The notes: a model not told the origin generated them from the sequence alone. A stretch of 64,000 nt of DNA from Filifactor alocis ATCC 35896 (GCF_000163895.2 NC_016630.1:1488001-1552000), one strand, 5' to 3'. Counted from the stretch's first letter, positions 43,526 to 53,607 are shown. Made by a program: numbers and translations.

Positions 43526-44899
43526 TTATGCAAAAAATTTCGCAATATAACCTTGTACAAAAATATATAGTACAATCACAGGTAGGATATAACTGACATA
43601 GACTCTTGACCAACGCGGAAACTGTATACCTTTTCCTGTGTTAACTTCTTCAAGGAAGTGATTCCATCCCCAACCATATCTGCTTGTACAAAATGCCAAA
43701 TAGATCAAAGAACCCAACGGCAAAATATTATTACTTACAAGGAAATCTTCCAAATCCAAAATACTGCTTCCTTCTCCAAGCGGCATAATATGACCCCATA
43801 CATTAAATCCTAAGATACATGGAACGGATAGTACCATAATGACAAGTGCATTGATGAAAGCCGCTTTTTTTCTTGTTGTTCCGAATAATTCCAAATTTGA
43901 TGCAATAATGTTTTCAAATACGGCAAGCACTGTCGAAAATGCTGCAAAACTCATAAACAAGAAGAATAGTGAACCCCACAATCTTCCTCCTGCCATCGCA
44001 TTAAATACATTCGGTAAGGTTATAAAAATCAACGCAGGACCGGAATCTGCCGGAATCCCGAATGCAGAAGTAGACGGAAAAATAATCAATCCTGCCATCA
44101 CCGCCACAAAAGTATCTAACAAAGTGATACTCATCGCCTCACCAATCAAACGGTGATCCTTGTCAATATAACTTCCGAAAATAGCAATCGCACCCATTCC
44201 GATACTCAATGTAAAAAATGCCTGTCCCATCGCCGCAAAAACAACTTCGTTGATTCCGATTTCTGTCATTTTGTGAAAATCAGGTTTTAGATAAAAGTGT
44301 AGTCCTTCTGCTGAGTTCGGCAAAGTAATCGCCCTTGCTACCAACACAAATAGGATGAACAGCAAACTTAACATCATCACTTTTGTAATTTTTTCCACTC
44401 CGTTTTGTAACCCGAAGGAACAAATTAAAAATCCTATCGCCACTACAACAATCATCCAAAAAACCATAACTTCCGGTTGTTGCACTAAGGTGCCGAACAT
44501 TTCTCCTACTTCTTCCGTTGTTTTGCCTACAAAATCACCTTTGACCATCTTCACAAAGTAATAGAGCATCCAACCGGATATCGTGGTATAAAACATCATC
44601 AATAAATAATTCCCGAGTGTTGCGATATAACCAAAAATATGCCACTTCGTTCCCTTCGGTTCCAACACATGAAAAGATGTAATCACACTCTTTTGACTCG
44701 CTCGACCAACAGAAAGTTCCATTGCCATAATCGGCAATCCCAAGATCCCCAAAAACAATAGATAGATTAGTACAAACGCTGCTCCACCATACTTTCCTAC
44801 CACATATGGAAATCGCCAAACATTCCCTAATCCGATTGCACAACCTGCTGATAATAAAATAAAGCCCAGCCTTGATGAAAACTTCTCTCTCTGTTCCAC
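43526..44899 (-). CDS. Sodium-dependent transporter, NSS family
   Basis: 457 residues. GTG start with AGGAGGG six bases upstream. Neurotransmitter:sodium symporter homologue: the N-terminal SRLGFILLSAGCAIGLGNVWRFPY holds the unwound TM1 with the sodium and substrate sites, followed by ten or eleven more helices. Bacterial members import amino acids such as tryptophan, tyrosine or leucine with sodium. The substrate here cannot be read off. An IS30-family element is inserted 111 bp upstream of the start, so its promoter may be affected. Confidence 0.94.
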   Translation of the reverse strand: MEQREKFSSRLGFILLSAGCAIGLGNVWRFPYVVGKYGGAAFVLIYLLFLGILGLPIMAMELSVGRASQKSVITSFHVLEPKGTKWHIFGYIATLGNYLLMMFYTTISGWMLYYFVKMVKGDFVGKTTEEVGEMFGTLVQQPEVMVFWMIVVVAIGFLICSFGLQNGVEKITKVMMLSLLFILFVLVARAITLPNSAEGLHFYLKPDFHKMTEIGINEVVFAAMGQAFFTLSIGMGAIAIFGSYIDKDHRLIGEAMSITLLDTFVAVMAGLIIFPSTSAFGIPADSGPALIFITLPNVFNAMAGGRLWGSLFFLFMSFAAFSTVLAVFENIIASNLELFGTTRKKAAFINALVIMVLSVPCILGFNVWGHIMPLGEGSSILDLEDFLVSNNILPLGSLIYLAFCTSRYGWGWNHFLEEVNTGKGIQFPRWSRVYVSYILPVIVLYIFVQGYIAKFFA

Positions 44900-45009
44900 T
44901 AAAAGCCCTCCTTTTGATACGATTTACACCATTTGTAAAAAATAAGTGTATTTTGCTATTGTGCCACAAGAACATAAAAAAATCAATAAGTAAATAAACA
45001 ATTCTGAAA

Positions 45010-45022
45010 ATTTTATTTTTCC
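45010..45022 (+). repeat. Direct repeat, left flank of IS copy 2
   Basis: ATTTTATTTTTCC, repeated exactly at 46206-46218. Confidence 0.85.
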
Positions 45023-46205
45023 GGTTAATTGTAAAATGAAAATGAACTAAAAAAATTCCATAGAAAATCACGTTTGGTATAATTGAATCACCACAAAACA
45101 AAAAAACCAAAGGTGATGACTATGGAATATAATAATACTACAGCAAATTCAAGAAAAAATAAACATTTAAACGATTTCGAAAGAGGACAAATTCAACTTC
45201 TGCATAATAAAGGATATTCAGCATACAAAATAGCAAAAGAACTTCGTAGAGCATCCAACACCATAAGAAATGAGTTAAAAAGAGGTACAGTAACTCAAAT
45301 AAAAGGAATACATGATGTACAAGTATATTATCCGGATACAGGTAAGTTAGTATATGAGAAGAATCGAAAAAATTGCAAAAAGAAATTTAAAGCCTTGAAA
45401 TGTAGCAAATATTTAGACTTTGTAAAGCAAAAGTTTAATGAAGAAAAATGGTCGTTAGATGCAATTTGTGGATATGCAAAGTTAAATAAGCTATATGAAG
45501 GTCAAAGAGTCTGCACCAAGACATTATACAATTATGTAGATATAGGTCTAATAGGAATAAAATCTATTGATTTGCCCTTAAGAGTGAAAAGAAAACCGGC
45601 TAAAAAACGAGTAAAAGAAAACAAAAGAAAACTTGGAAAAAGTATAGAAGAAAGACCGCAAGAAATAGAAACAAGAAAAACATTTGGAAATTGGGAAATA
45701 GATACAGTAATACCAAAGAAAAACAAAGAAGAAGCATCATTAATAACCATAACAGAAAGAAAAAGTCGAATGGAACTAATCTTAAAATTAAACAGAAGAA
45801 AAGCATCCATAGTAAATGAAACATTAAAGAACACATTGAACAGATTGAAGGAACCACAAAAAATATTTAGAAGCATAACAAGTGATAACGGCTTAGAGTT
45901 TGCGAAATTATGTGAACTTGAAAAAACATATATAGGAAACATCTATTACTGTCATCCCAATAATCCCCAGGAAAGAGGAACAAATGAAAAGCACAATAGC
46001 CTAATCAGAAGATTTCTACCGAAAGGAAAATCATTAAATGATTATGAAGAAGAACACTATATAAAGATAATGAATTGGATGAACAATTTGCCAAGAAAAA
46101 TCCTAAATTACCGCACTCCTATAGAAGTTTTTATAGAAGAACTAAATAACTTAGGACTTTTAGATGATAATGAGGAATTAGTTCAATTTGATATTGCAAT
46201 TTAAG
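45023..46205 (+). mobile_element. IS30-family insertion sequence, copy 2
   Basis: 1183 bp, with the same sequence as the element at 16045-17227 wherever compared, in the same orientation. Its own 13-bp target duplication differs from that of copy 1, so it is an independent insertion. It lies between the start of the NSS transporter gene (minus) and the YdcF-like gene (plus). Confidence 0.93.
45122..46204 (+). CDS. IS30-family transposase, copy 2
   Basis: 360 residues with the same predicted protein sequence as the transposase at 16144-17226, including the start context, the N-terminal helix-turn-helix and the DDE residues (WEIDTV, ITSDNG, QERGTNEKHN). Both copies appear intact and could transpose. 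Identity of two copies in one 30-kb span points to recent movement. Confidence 0.96.
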   Translation: MEYNNTTANSRKNKHLNDFERGQIQLLHNKGYSAYKIAKELRRASNTIRNELKRGTVTQIKGIHDVQVYYPDTGKLVYEKNRKNCKKKFKALKCSKYLDFVKQKFNEEKWSLDAICGYAKLNKLYEGQRVCTKTLYNYVDIGLIGIKSIDLPLRVKRKPAKKRVKENKRKLGKSIEERPQEIETRKTFGNWEIDTVIPKKNKEEASLITITERKSRMELILKLNRRKASIVNETLKNTLNRLKEPQKIFRSITSDNGLEFAKLCELEKTYIGNIYYCHPNNPQERGTNEKHNSLIRRFLPKGKSLNDYEEEHYIKIMNWMNNLPRKILNYRTPIEVFIEELNNLGLLDDNEELVQFDIAI

Positions 46206-46218
46206 ATTTTATTTTTCC
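46206..46218 (+). repeat. Direct repeat, right flank of IS copy 2
   Basis: Second copy of ATTTTATTTTTCC (see 45010-45022). Confidence 0.85.
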
Positions 46219-46294
46219 TATCTTTTTCTGTTCATTTTTTTCCTTACAGTGTTACAATAGAAAGAAAAATCATCAGCAGGAAAGGAATCCCACT

Positions 46295-46891
46295 ATGAAA
46301 AAAACAATTTTAACGTTCCTAAAAATAGGACTTCTTATTTTTGGAATTTCTTTTTTTACAATAGAAGGTGCTATTCTATTCTCAGGATTTTCGACATCTC
46401 ATGACGAACAGATAGACTATGTCATTATTTTGGGAGCAAGACTCTACGGAACCACCCCGTCTCCCGCACTGACCAACCGCCTGAACTCAGCACTGACATA
46501 TCTCAACGAACATCCAAGCACCTCTGTTATTGTGACAGGCGGACAAGGTACAGATGAAGATTGTACAGAGGCACAAGCAAGCTATGACTATCTTGTTGCT
46601 CATGGGATTGCAAAAAACCGAATTTTGATGGAAACAACTTCTACCACCACATTCGAAAATATCCGAAATGCGACTGATATCATACGAAAACAGACAGACA
46701 ATCCCTCTGTCAAAGTTTTGATTTCCACCAATCGATTTCATTGTATTCGTGCAGAATTATTGGCAAAACGATGCGGTCTCACAGCATACTCCCTGCCTTC
46801 CAAAACACCTCCAAGCATCACCATTCCGTGCTATCTCAGAGAATATTTTGCTATTATCAAATCATTCTTTCTTGATACTTTGACAAAGTAA
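46295..46891 (+). CDS. YdcF/SanA-like DUF218 membrane protein
   Basis: 198 residues; AGGAAAGGAA precedes the ATG. A single N-terminal membrane helix (about residues 8-30) anchors a DUF218 domain outside the membrane: YVIILGARLYGTTPSPALTNRLNSAL, VIVTGGQGTDEDCTEAQASYDYL, TTSTTTFENI and a late VLISTNRFHCIRAELLAKRCG. Related proteins (ElyC, SanA) affect envelope integrity or vancomycin sensitivity; the biochemical activity is unknown. It begins 77 bp after the IS duplication, so its promoter lies in or near the IS end. Confidence 0.9.
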   Translation: MKKTILTFLKIGLLIFGISFFTIEGAILFSGFSTSHDEQIDYVIILGARLYGTTPSPALTNRLNSALTYLNEHPSTSVIVTGGQGTDEDCTEAQASYDYLVAHGIAKNRILMETTSTTTFENIRNATDIIRKQTDNPSVKVLISTNRFHCIRAELLAKRCGLTAYSLPSKTPPSITIPCYLREYFAIIKSFFLDTLTK

Positions 46892-46927
46892 TTTTTTACC
46901 GAAAATCTTTTTTAAAATTTAAACCAA

Positions 46928-46968
46928 AAATCCTCTTATCTGCAAAATTTTGCTCAATAAGAGGATTT
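46928..46968. terminator. Bidirectional terminator
   Basis: AAATCCTCTTAT / ATAAGAGGATTT, perfect 12-bp stem with a 17-nt loop, between convergent genes. Confidence 0.75.
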
Positions 46969-47018
46969 CATCTACTTTCTTCTTTTGTTTGAGATATCCG
47001 AAAGAATCCCCGTTCTTC

Positions 47019-47450
47019 CTAACGATATTGCGGAGGAATATTTGCGCGATTCGGTCTCATCATCAAACTTCCCTTCAATGCTTGGTATTTCAAAATATTA
47101 TTACTTTTGTCTTCATAGTAAACACCATACATCTCTCCGACTTTCATTGTAAGAGGCTGCCACGCATACAATTTTTTGGATACCTTGCCTGCTTTGATAA
47201 TTACCTTTGTTTTTCCGATTTTCAGCTTGTTCGTCGGTCTTACCACAGAAAGAACCTTTCCTTCAATATAGAACTTCTTTCTTTTATAAGATAAATAAGT
47301 CCGATACAACATATATCCCAACACACATGCAAGAATTGTCCAAATTGCTTTCGCCCAAACCGCCTTATATAAGAAAATAGCTACAACCGATAGCACAAAA
47401 AGAGCAACAACTCCACCGATTCTCAAAAATACTTTCGTTTGTTCCGTCAT
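47019..47450 (-). CDS. Small membrane protein with beta-rich tail, unknown function
   Basis: 143 residues; AAGGTGG before the ATG. Two adjacent hydrophobic helices (GVVALFVLSVVAIFLYKAVW and AIWTILACVLGYMLYRTYLSY, residues about 12-55) are followed by a basic, strand-rich domain with FYIEGKVLSVVRPTNKLKIG and TMKVGEMYGVYYEDKSNN. No recognised family. Its layout is like the small membrane proteins at 22677, 23300, 30808 and 31325: one or two helices, then a compact beta domain at the membrane. Confidence 0.65.
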   Translation of the reverse strand: MTEQTKVFLRIGGVVALFVLSVVAIFLYKAVWAKAIWTILACVLGYMLYRTYLSYKRKKFYIEGKVLSVVRPTNKLKIGKTKVIIKAGKVSKKLYAWQPLTMKVGEMYGVYYEDKSNNILKYQALKGSLMMRPNRANIPPQYR

Positions 47451-47502
47451 ACTTTCACCACCTTAACTTAAATGATATATCGAATAGTACGATTATATCA
47501 AA

Positions 47503-47564
47503 AAAACAAAAACTTTGGTAGACTTTCCCTTGATTTTATAAAATCCTTTCAAAGTTTTTGTTTT
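47503..47564 (-). terminator. Terminator after the metallopeptidase-like gene
   Basis: Perfect 15-bp stem (AAAACAAAAACTTTG at 47503-47517 with its complement at 47550-47564), loop of 32 nt, T-run on the minus strand. Confidence 0.75.
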
Positions 47565-47609
47565 CTGTCTGACTTTATTAAATTGTTGTACTGTTACCGA
47601 CCATCTATT

Positions 47610-48911
47610 CTATTTGTCCAACTTCAAATTTTTTCGAATCTCACTACGAAGCTCGGGATATCCGGGCCAATTGTACAGAAATTGTACTTTCTTATCTCGA
47701 ATCTCATTCCCTGTCGGCTTTTCTTCCATCACAAACACGCGAAATGTCTCTGCAATATCCTCTGCAGGATTTGTCGCTGCATAGTCTGATACAAACGCAT
47801 CCTGATTTCTGACATAAAAAGAATATTTCGTCGGAAATTCTTCCAACACATAGTCTTTCCAAAATGTCTGATAAAATTGGTTCAACAAGGAGTCTTTCTT
47901 TGTTACCATACCAATCTCACAATAATTTTTGATGTCATAGTCCTCGGTATAATCTGCCTGTGTCTGATTCAATGTCAAATAGTGACCGTATTCATGTACT
48001 AATGTTCCGTAAAAATCATCATCCAAATCGTTGCTGTCAATCTGCATCAACCACCTTGTGCCGCTTCCGTCTCCGTCAGGACTCTCAATTACAGATGCCA
48101 AGCCATATGATTTCCCATCCGTACACAACAGAATATAATCAAAATTTTTTAGATTTTCCCGTTTGATTACCTTTGGAATGCTCGCCAAAATGATGTTCTC
48201 TTTTTCATTCGAAAAAGATTCTTCTTTTTGTGTCGACTTCAGCTCTTTTTGAAAGAATTGAAACCACCTTCGTTTTTCTGTACTCTTTTCTGACAAAAAA
48301 GGTTCTTCCTGTATGCTTTCACCTTTCACTCGATAAACCCTTTCTGTCTTTTGATTCGGATACTGTACCAACAAAAACAGTAACAGATTTCCATTCACAT
48401 CTTTCAGTGCATCAAAGCGCCGCTGTGCAAAATCGTATGCTTCCTCATCTCCGGTTTCAATATATTGATCTATTTTTTTCTTTAGCGATGCAACTTCACT
48501 CTTTTTCATCACGCTTTCCAAATAAGCATAAATTCTGTCGTTATTGTTTTCTTTTACCGGTGCAGGCTCTGTTTCTTCTTCATCCTCTACACCATAGTAT
48601 TTTTGAGTAATTCCCGTAATCCACTCATCGAACTCTTTTCGAAGATAAGCCTCTCTTGCATTGGGTTCAATGAGATTCTCCTTCTCTCTTTCTTTCACAC
48701 ACTCCTGTATTTCCGCAACGGTCATAACCTGCTTTTCCTTTTCAGCATCAGAAACATTCTTATTCAGCTGTCCCAAGTTATATTCAATTTTTTGTTTCGC
48801 TTGTTTTAGCTCCTCGGAAGAATATTCTTTTGCTACATTTGTATCGTGACAAGCCGTCAGCAGTGTAACTCCGACAAGCAAAGATGCTACTATCCTATTC
48901 CATTTTTTCAA
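47610..48911 (-). CDS. Putative zinc metallopeptidase lipoprotein
   Basis: 433 residues. TTG start with AGGAGTG upstream. A signal peptide ends at the lipobox LLTACH, so the protein should be extracellular and lipid-anchored. The zinc signature HEYGHYLTLN (HExxH, about residue 308) is followed some 90 residues later by EDIAETFRVFV, whose Glu may be the third ligand, as in gluzincins. The first 250 residues are acidic and helical, without homology that I recognise. Substrate and role are unknown. Confidence 0.75.
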   Translation of the reverse strand: MKKWNRIVASLLVGVTLLTACHDTNVAKEYSSEELKQAKQKIEYNLGQLNKNVSDAEKEKQVMTVAEIQECVKEREKENLIEPNAREAYLRKEFDEWITGITQKYYGVEDEEETEPAPVKENNNDRIYAYLESVMKKSEVASLKKKIDQYIETGDEEAYDFAQRRFDALKDVNGNLLLFLLVQYPNQKTERVYRVKGESIQEEPFLSEKSTEKRRWFQFFQKELKSTQKEESFSNEKENIILASIPKVIKRENLKNFDYILLCTDGKSYGLASVIESPDGDGSGTRWLMQIDSNDLDDDFYGTLVHEYGHYLTLNQTQADYTEDYDIKNYCEIGMVTKKDSLLNQFYQTFWKDYVLEEFPTKYSFYVRNQDAFVSDYAATNPAEDIAETFRVFVMEEKPTGNEIRDKKVQFLYNWPGYPELRSEIRKNLKLDK

Positions 48912-49071
48912 ATTGATTCACTCCTATATGAGGCTTATTTTTTCCTTCCTAATTCTACAACAGATGGACTTCTGTTGTAAACAAAAAATTGACACCGGAA
49001 ACAAATTCCTCCATAGTTATGATTTCTATTCCTTACAAACGAATGATTTCTATCTGTTTTTTATACTCAAT

Positions 49072-50427
49072 CTATTTTATTTTTTCAATGTCGCTGTCAT
49101 ATACATTATATTTTGAGGCATATACCGTCACTACATAATATATTGCAAACAAAGTTGTTGTAACAAACCATGATAACGGATACCCTAAAATGATATGTTG
49201 CAAAGTCATATCATAGTTTGATACTATTTCAACCCAAATCACCCGAAAAGCACAGGTTCCTATCAGCGTGATTATCATCGGATAGAAGGTATTTCCCCTT
49301 CCCTTTATTCCTCCGGCAAAAATCTCGCCAAAAGCATAAAATATATAATATGGACAAACTGACCTCATCAAAAAAACCGCATTCTCTATCGCAGAAGAAT
49401 CTCTTGTAAATAACAAAGCTATCTTATCCATCCATATAAATAGGACTCCGCTTATGATTCCGATTGTTACAACAGATATCAAAAGCCCACACCTTACCGA
49501 TTGGTTCATTCTGTTTCTATTCCCTGCTCCGTAATTTTGGGCAACAAAAGTTGTAACAGCCACTCCCAGCGTATCTGCTAATGACCAAACAAGAAAATCA
49601 GCTTTTCCGCATATCGACCATCCTGCTATACTGTCTGTTCCGAATGCATTGATTCCTCTTTGCATAAACATATTGGATACAGAAAACAATATTGATTGAA
49701 TTGCCATGGGATACCCCAATGTTAATGTGCCCTTTAATGATTCAAAACGATTTCTCTTGCTAAAGTAATAACCTGCACTTTTTATTTTATTTAACACCAA
49801 AGCCATCGCAATACCTTGAGATAATATTGTCGCTAATGCTGCTCCTTCAACCGACCAATGAAATTTTGCCACGAAAAGAACATCTAACACTATGTTTACT
49901 ACAGAACTGCACATGAGATAGTAAAATGGATTTTTGGAATCTCCCAACGCTCGCAATATTCCGGAAACAATGTTGAATGTAAAAACAAAAACAGTTCCTA
50001 TAAAATAAATCCGAATATATGACAATGACAACTCATAAATATCTTCAGGAATTAACATTATTTTAATAAATTTTGATGACAATAAAATTCCCGTTACAGA
50101 AATTATTACTCCTCCCAAGATGCTGAATTTTATTAAACTTCCAATTATCTCTTCTAATTCAGTCTTTTTATCTGCACCACAGTATTGAGACACAATAATT
50201 GTTCCACCCATACTCAATGCAATAAAAGAATTTATCAAAAGTTTGATATAAGCATAAGGAGCATCAATCGCCGCCAATGCTTCTTTTCCTCCATAATTTC
50301 CAATGATAAGAGCATCTACAAATGCATACGATTGTTGAATGAAACTCCCTAAAAGAATAGGAATAAAGTATTTTATAAAATTTTGGTACAAATTACCTTG
50401 TGTAATTAAATTTTCTTTATCTGCCAT
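49072..50427 (-). CDS. MATE family efflux transporter
   Basis: 451 residues from the ATG after GGAGG; the longer frame has 20 extra codons. Twelve hydrophobic helices are expected; the N-terminal QGNLYQNFIKYFIPILLGSFIQQSYAFVDALIIGNY and the repeat in the second half (SVSNMFMQRGINAFG) are typical of MATE proteins. They export cationic or amphipathic compounds against sodium or protons. It follows a SAM methyltransferase gene by 155 bp in the same direction. Substrate unknown. Confidence 0.94.
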   Translation of the reverse strand: MADKENLITQGNLYQNFIKYFIPILLGSFIQQSYAFVDALIIGNYGGKEALAAIDAPYAYIKLLINSFIALSMGGTIIVSQYCGADKKTELEEIIGSLIKFSILGGVIISVTGILLSSKFIKIMLIPEDIYELSLSYIRIYFIGTVFVFTFNIVSGILRALGDSKNPFYYLMCSSVVNIVLDVLFVAKFHWSVEGAALATILSQGIAMALVLNKIKSAGYYFSKRNRFESLKGTLTLGYPMAIQSILFSVSNMFMQRGINAFGTDSIAGWSICGKADFLVWSLADTLGVAVTTFVAQNYGAGNRNRMNQSVRCGLLISVVTIGIISGVLFIWMDKIALLFTRDSSAIENAVFLMRSVCPYYIFYAFGEIFAGGIKGRGNTFYPMIITLIGTCAFRVIWVEIVSNYDMTLQHIILGYPLSWFVTTTLFAIYYVVTVYASKYNVYDSDIEKIK

Positions 50428-50582
50428 ACCATCCTCCAACAAAACTTTTTCATTTAACTCATATTGTATATTCTCTCCGGACTTCACAAATTGTACTGAT
50501 GTTCAAAATAAGCATCCAAAAACCTATCCACTGTTTGTTTGAAGTAATATCGTATCCATTTCCTTTTTCAAGAAACAAATTT

Positions 50583-51398
50583 TTATATCATTTCCTTTTC
50601 TTGCTTATTGGAATATACATACTTACACAACCTGTTATTCACTTTTCGAAGGAGTGGTAAAGCCAATCGGAAAACTCCTAATTTGAATGTGGACAACTCA
50701 TCCGTAAAATTGATACATGCCGTTTGTTTTAATTTCGGATTGAGTTTCAAAATTTCACTTCCATCTACAATACCATATCGAAACTCCGCATTCATATGTT
50801 TTACTGTATCGTGTTTTTTTCCCTTATTTAACAAGAAAGTATGAGAAAAATCAAACTGCGCCTCAAACTCTTCAAAGGAATCTGTCAAAATTTCCAAAAA
50901 TTGTTTCACTTCCTCTTCCGAAAAATACATCAACACTCCTTCCGAGATAATTAAAATAGGTTCTTCACTCTTTGCTATCTCCGTTGTCCATGTGGAATCC
51001 AAAGCTGATTTCGGAATATCCACCACCCTGTCATTCGGTTGAAGTAAATTTTTTCTTGCTTCGATTACTTCCGGAAAATCCAAGTTGTACCATTTGATTT
51101 TACCGTTATCAATGCGTTCAAATCTTGTATCCAATCCGCAACCGACAGAAACTACTGTGCAGTTCGGATGTTCCTCAATAAATTTTTTCGCTTCTCTATC
51201 CATCACACGAATTCGTGCTAATGTACCAAAATAAGAACCTTTTGAACTGTTGAATTTATCAAAATCATAATCAATTTTTTTCATGATTTCCAGTGACAAT
51301 TTATCATTCAAAATAGGTTTGTCACTCATGGCATCCTTCGCACGAATATACAATGTAATAAAAAGCGTTTCCGCAACCCCGTCTAATTTTAATTTCAT
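50583..51398 (-). CDS. Class I SAM-dependent methyltransferase, LCMT/PpmJ-like
   Basis: 271 residues from the ATG after AAGGAGG. The SAM-binding motif VVSVGCGLDTRFERID (residues about 92-107), the acidic loop WYNLDFPEVIEAR and ISEGVLMYFSEEEVKQFL are those of the leucine carboxyl methyltransferase superfamily, in which bacterial members O-methylate small acids or secondary metabolites. The VDIPKSALDSTWT segment fits. The neighbouring MATE gene could export the product (inference). Not a protein phosphatase methyltransferase in bacteria. Confidence 0.85.
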   Translation of the reverse strand: MKLKLDGVAETLFITLYIRAKDAMSDKPILNDKLSLEIMKKIDYDFDKFNSSKGSYFGTLARIRVMDREAKKFIEEHPNCTVVSVGCGLDTRFERIDNGKIKWYNLDFPEVIEARKNLLQPNDRVVDIPKSALDSTWTTEIAKSEEPILIISEGVLMYFSEEEVKQFLEILTDSFEEFEAQFDFSHTFLLNKGKKHDTVKHMNAEFRYGIVDGSEILKLNPKLKQTACINFTDELSTFKLGVFRLALPLLRKVNNRLCKYVYSNKQEKEMI

Positions 51399-51932
51399 AG
51401 GTTTCCTCCTTATAGAACTCATTATATGATTTAAATAACTTTATCCTGACTGCATTTCTTACTTCATTTCCTTAACAGTCACTTTTTATTTTAAACTTTT
51501 TCCGTTATAATATCAATAATTATTATCATAAAATAGAATTTATCATCAAATGTATGTATTGTTACTCTATCACAAAAATATTCATTTCTTGTGATTTGTT
51601 ATATAAAAAAGTTGCCCACTAATACTACGAGTCACTAAAACACACTATAAATACAGGCTTTCATTCCATAATATCTCATTTCTATCCCCATCCATTTTCA
51701 TATCATACTATTAGCTATTAGAACTGACAGGTTGAATGCTTTGAACTATATGATTCTCCAAATTATTTTTCAGCAATTGTACATTCTCCATACCGGGCAT
51801 TTTAAACGGAGAATAGTATCAGATTGTAAAACCATACTTTTCTTCAAAATAAAAAATCGGTACAGAACGAAAAAGTCCTATACCGATTTCTACAAAAGAT
51901 ATTCTATTGTTTTATTTTAATGAAACGATACA
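51399..51932. other. Intergenic stretch with one terminator
   Basis: About 530 AT-rich bases. The promoter of the methyltransferase-MATE pair must be at the left, the terminator of the CoA-transferase gene lies at 51854-51889. A 62-codon frame at 51732 overlaps that terminator and is not called. Confidence 0.5.
51854..51889 (-). terminator. Terminator after the CoA-transferase gene
   Basis: AAATCGGTA / TACCGATTT with an 18-nt loop and a T-run on the minus strand, 44 bp beyond the stop. Confidence 0.75.
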
Positions 51933-53240
51933 TTAATCTCTTTTGTAATCACATTTTTCATGGAATCTTTCTTCATAAGCTTTTGCCAATTCCTCACGGA
52001 AATCCGGATGTGCAATATTAATCAAAGCTCTGGCTCTTTCATTCAAAGATTTGGAACCTAATTTTGCAATTCCGTATTCTGTGATGATATAGTCAACATC
52101 ATTGATGGAAGTTGTAACAGAAGAACCTTCTGTAATCACAGGAACAATTTTTGACATTTTTCCTTTTACGGTAGATGGCATAGCAATGATGTTTCTTCCG
52201 CCTTTACTCCAAGCAGCCCCTCTTACGAAGTCTACTTGTCCTCCGACTCCGCTGAATTGTCTCGGTCCGATAGAACCGGAAACAACTTGTCCGGTAAGGT
52301 CTACTTGAATACAAGAGTTGATACATACCATATTGTCGTTTTGGCTCACTACACGAGGATCGTTTACATAGTCAACCGGATACATTTCAAAGAACGGATT
52401 GTCATCTACATAGTCATACAAGTCTTTTGTTCCCATCAAGAAAGTAACAACTGTTCTTCTGTTATGGAAGTTCTTTTTCTTGTTTGTGATAACTCCTGCT
52501 TTCATCAAGTCCATTACCCCGTCAGAAATCATTTCGGAGTGAATTCCCAAATCTTTTTTATCTTTCATAAATTGAAGTGCAGCATCGGGAATCGCGCCAA
52601 TTCCAAGTTGCAAACAATCTCCGTCGTTTACTAAAGATGCAACATATTCTCCGATTTTTGACTCTACTTCTCCGATATGAGGTTTCGGTAATTCTACCAA
52701 CGGTTCGTCATGTTCCACTAAGAAATCTATATCAGAAATATGAATAAAACTGTCACCGTGTGTTCTCGGCATATATTTATTTACTTGTCCAATCACAATT
52801 TTAGCATTTTCTGCAATTGTTTTTGTAAAGTCCACAGAGATACCGAAACTACAGAAACCGTGTTTATCAGGTGCTGACAATGTTACCATTGCCACATCCA
52901 CAGGCCAATCTTCACGATAAGTGCGAGGTACTTCATAGAAGAAACGAGGAATAAACTCTCCATCTCCTCTTTCTACCGCTTTTCTTGTGGATGCTCCTAA
53001 GAACATAGAGCATGTTCTGAAGTGCTCTCCCAATCCTTCTGCTGCATATGGAGCTTTTCCCGGAACCAATCCGGAAAACTTCACATTCTTGTAATTATCT
53101 TTCAGGCGAACCATTTCTTCCAACAGATAAGTCGGTTCTGCTAAAGCATGTCCCAACGCAACATGGTCTCCGCTTTTTACATGAGAAAGTGCTTCTTCTG
53201 CGCTTACCAATCTCTCTTGGTAAATTTTTTTCCAATCCAT
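51933..53240 (-). CDS. Acetyl-CoA hydrolase/transferase family CoA-transferase
   Basis: 435 residues, GGAGG before the ATG. It moves CoA between carboxylates and acetyl-CoA, probably butyryl- or 4-hydroxybutyryl-CoA and acetate, in the fermentative end of metabolism. Features are the catalytic Glu in GIHSEMISDG (about residue 240), LGIGAIPDAALQFM, and the CoA-binding GVGGQVDFVRGAAWSKGG. Length fits both 4-hydroxybutyrate CoA-transferase and butyryl-CoA:acetate CoA-transferase, which cannot be separated by eye. Single gene with its own terminator. Confidence 0.9.
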   Translation of the reverse strand: MDWKKIYQERLVSAEEALSHVKSGDHVALGHALAEPTYLLEEMVRLKDNYKNVKFSGLVPGKAPYAAEGLGEHFRTCSMFLGASTRKAVERGDGEFIPRFFYEVPRTYREDWPVDVAMVTLSAPDKHGFCSFGISVDFTKTIAENAKIVIGQVNKYMPRTHGDSFIHISDIDFLVEHDEPLVELPKPHIGEVESKIGEYVASLVNDGDCLQLGIGAIPDAALQFMKDKKDLGIHSEMISDGVMDLMKAGVITNKKKNFHNRRTVVTFLMGTKDLYDYVDDNPFFEMYPVDYVNDPRVVSQNDNMVCINSCIQVDLTGQVVSGSIGPRQFSGVGGQVDFVRGAAWSKGGRNIIAMPSTVKGKMSKIVPVITEGSSVTTSINDVDYIITEYGIAKLGSKSLNERARALINIAHPDFREELAKAYEERFHEKCDYKRD

Positions 53241-53607
53241 ATTTGATAACCTCCAAATTTTTTATTTTTCTGAATAAAATACGGAATTATTATATCATAC
53301 TCTATTCTTTCTATCTACTGTATAATTTTTTCTCACTATGGTATTCCCCGATTTTATGAAAAATAATCTCAATTTGTTTACTTTATGTCTTTCTACAATT
53401 GAAAATCCTATTTGAAAAACGAATCGTCTTTCCAAAAACAAACCCACAATCTCTAATATCACAATGAAAAAGATTGAAAAACAATTTGATTTTATTGTAA
53501 AATGTTTTTTAAAGTATCTTACCAACTGTTTTTGTTATAACTGATATAAAGCAGTTTCACAGTGATAAAAATATTGACATTGTAATGTTACAGAAAGGAA
53601 GTATTAC

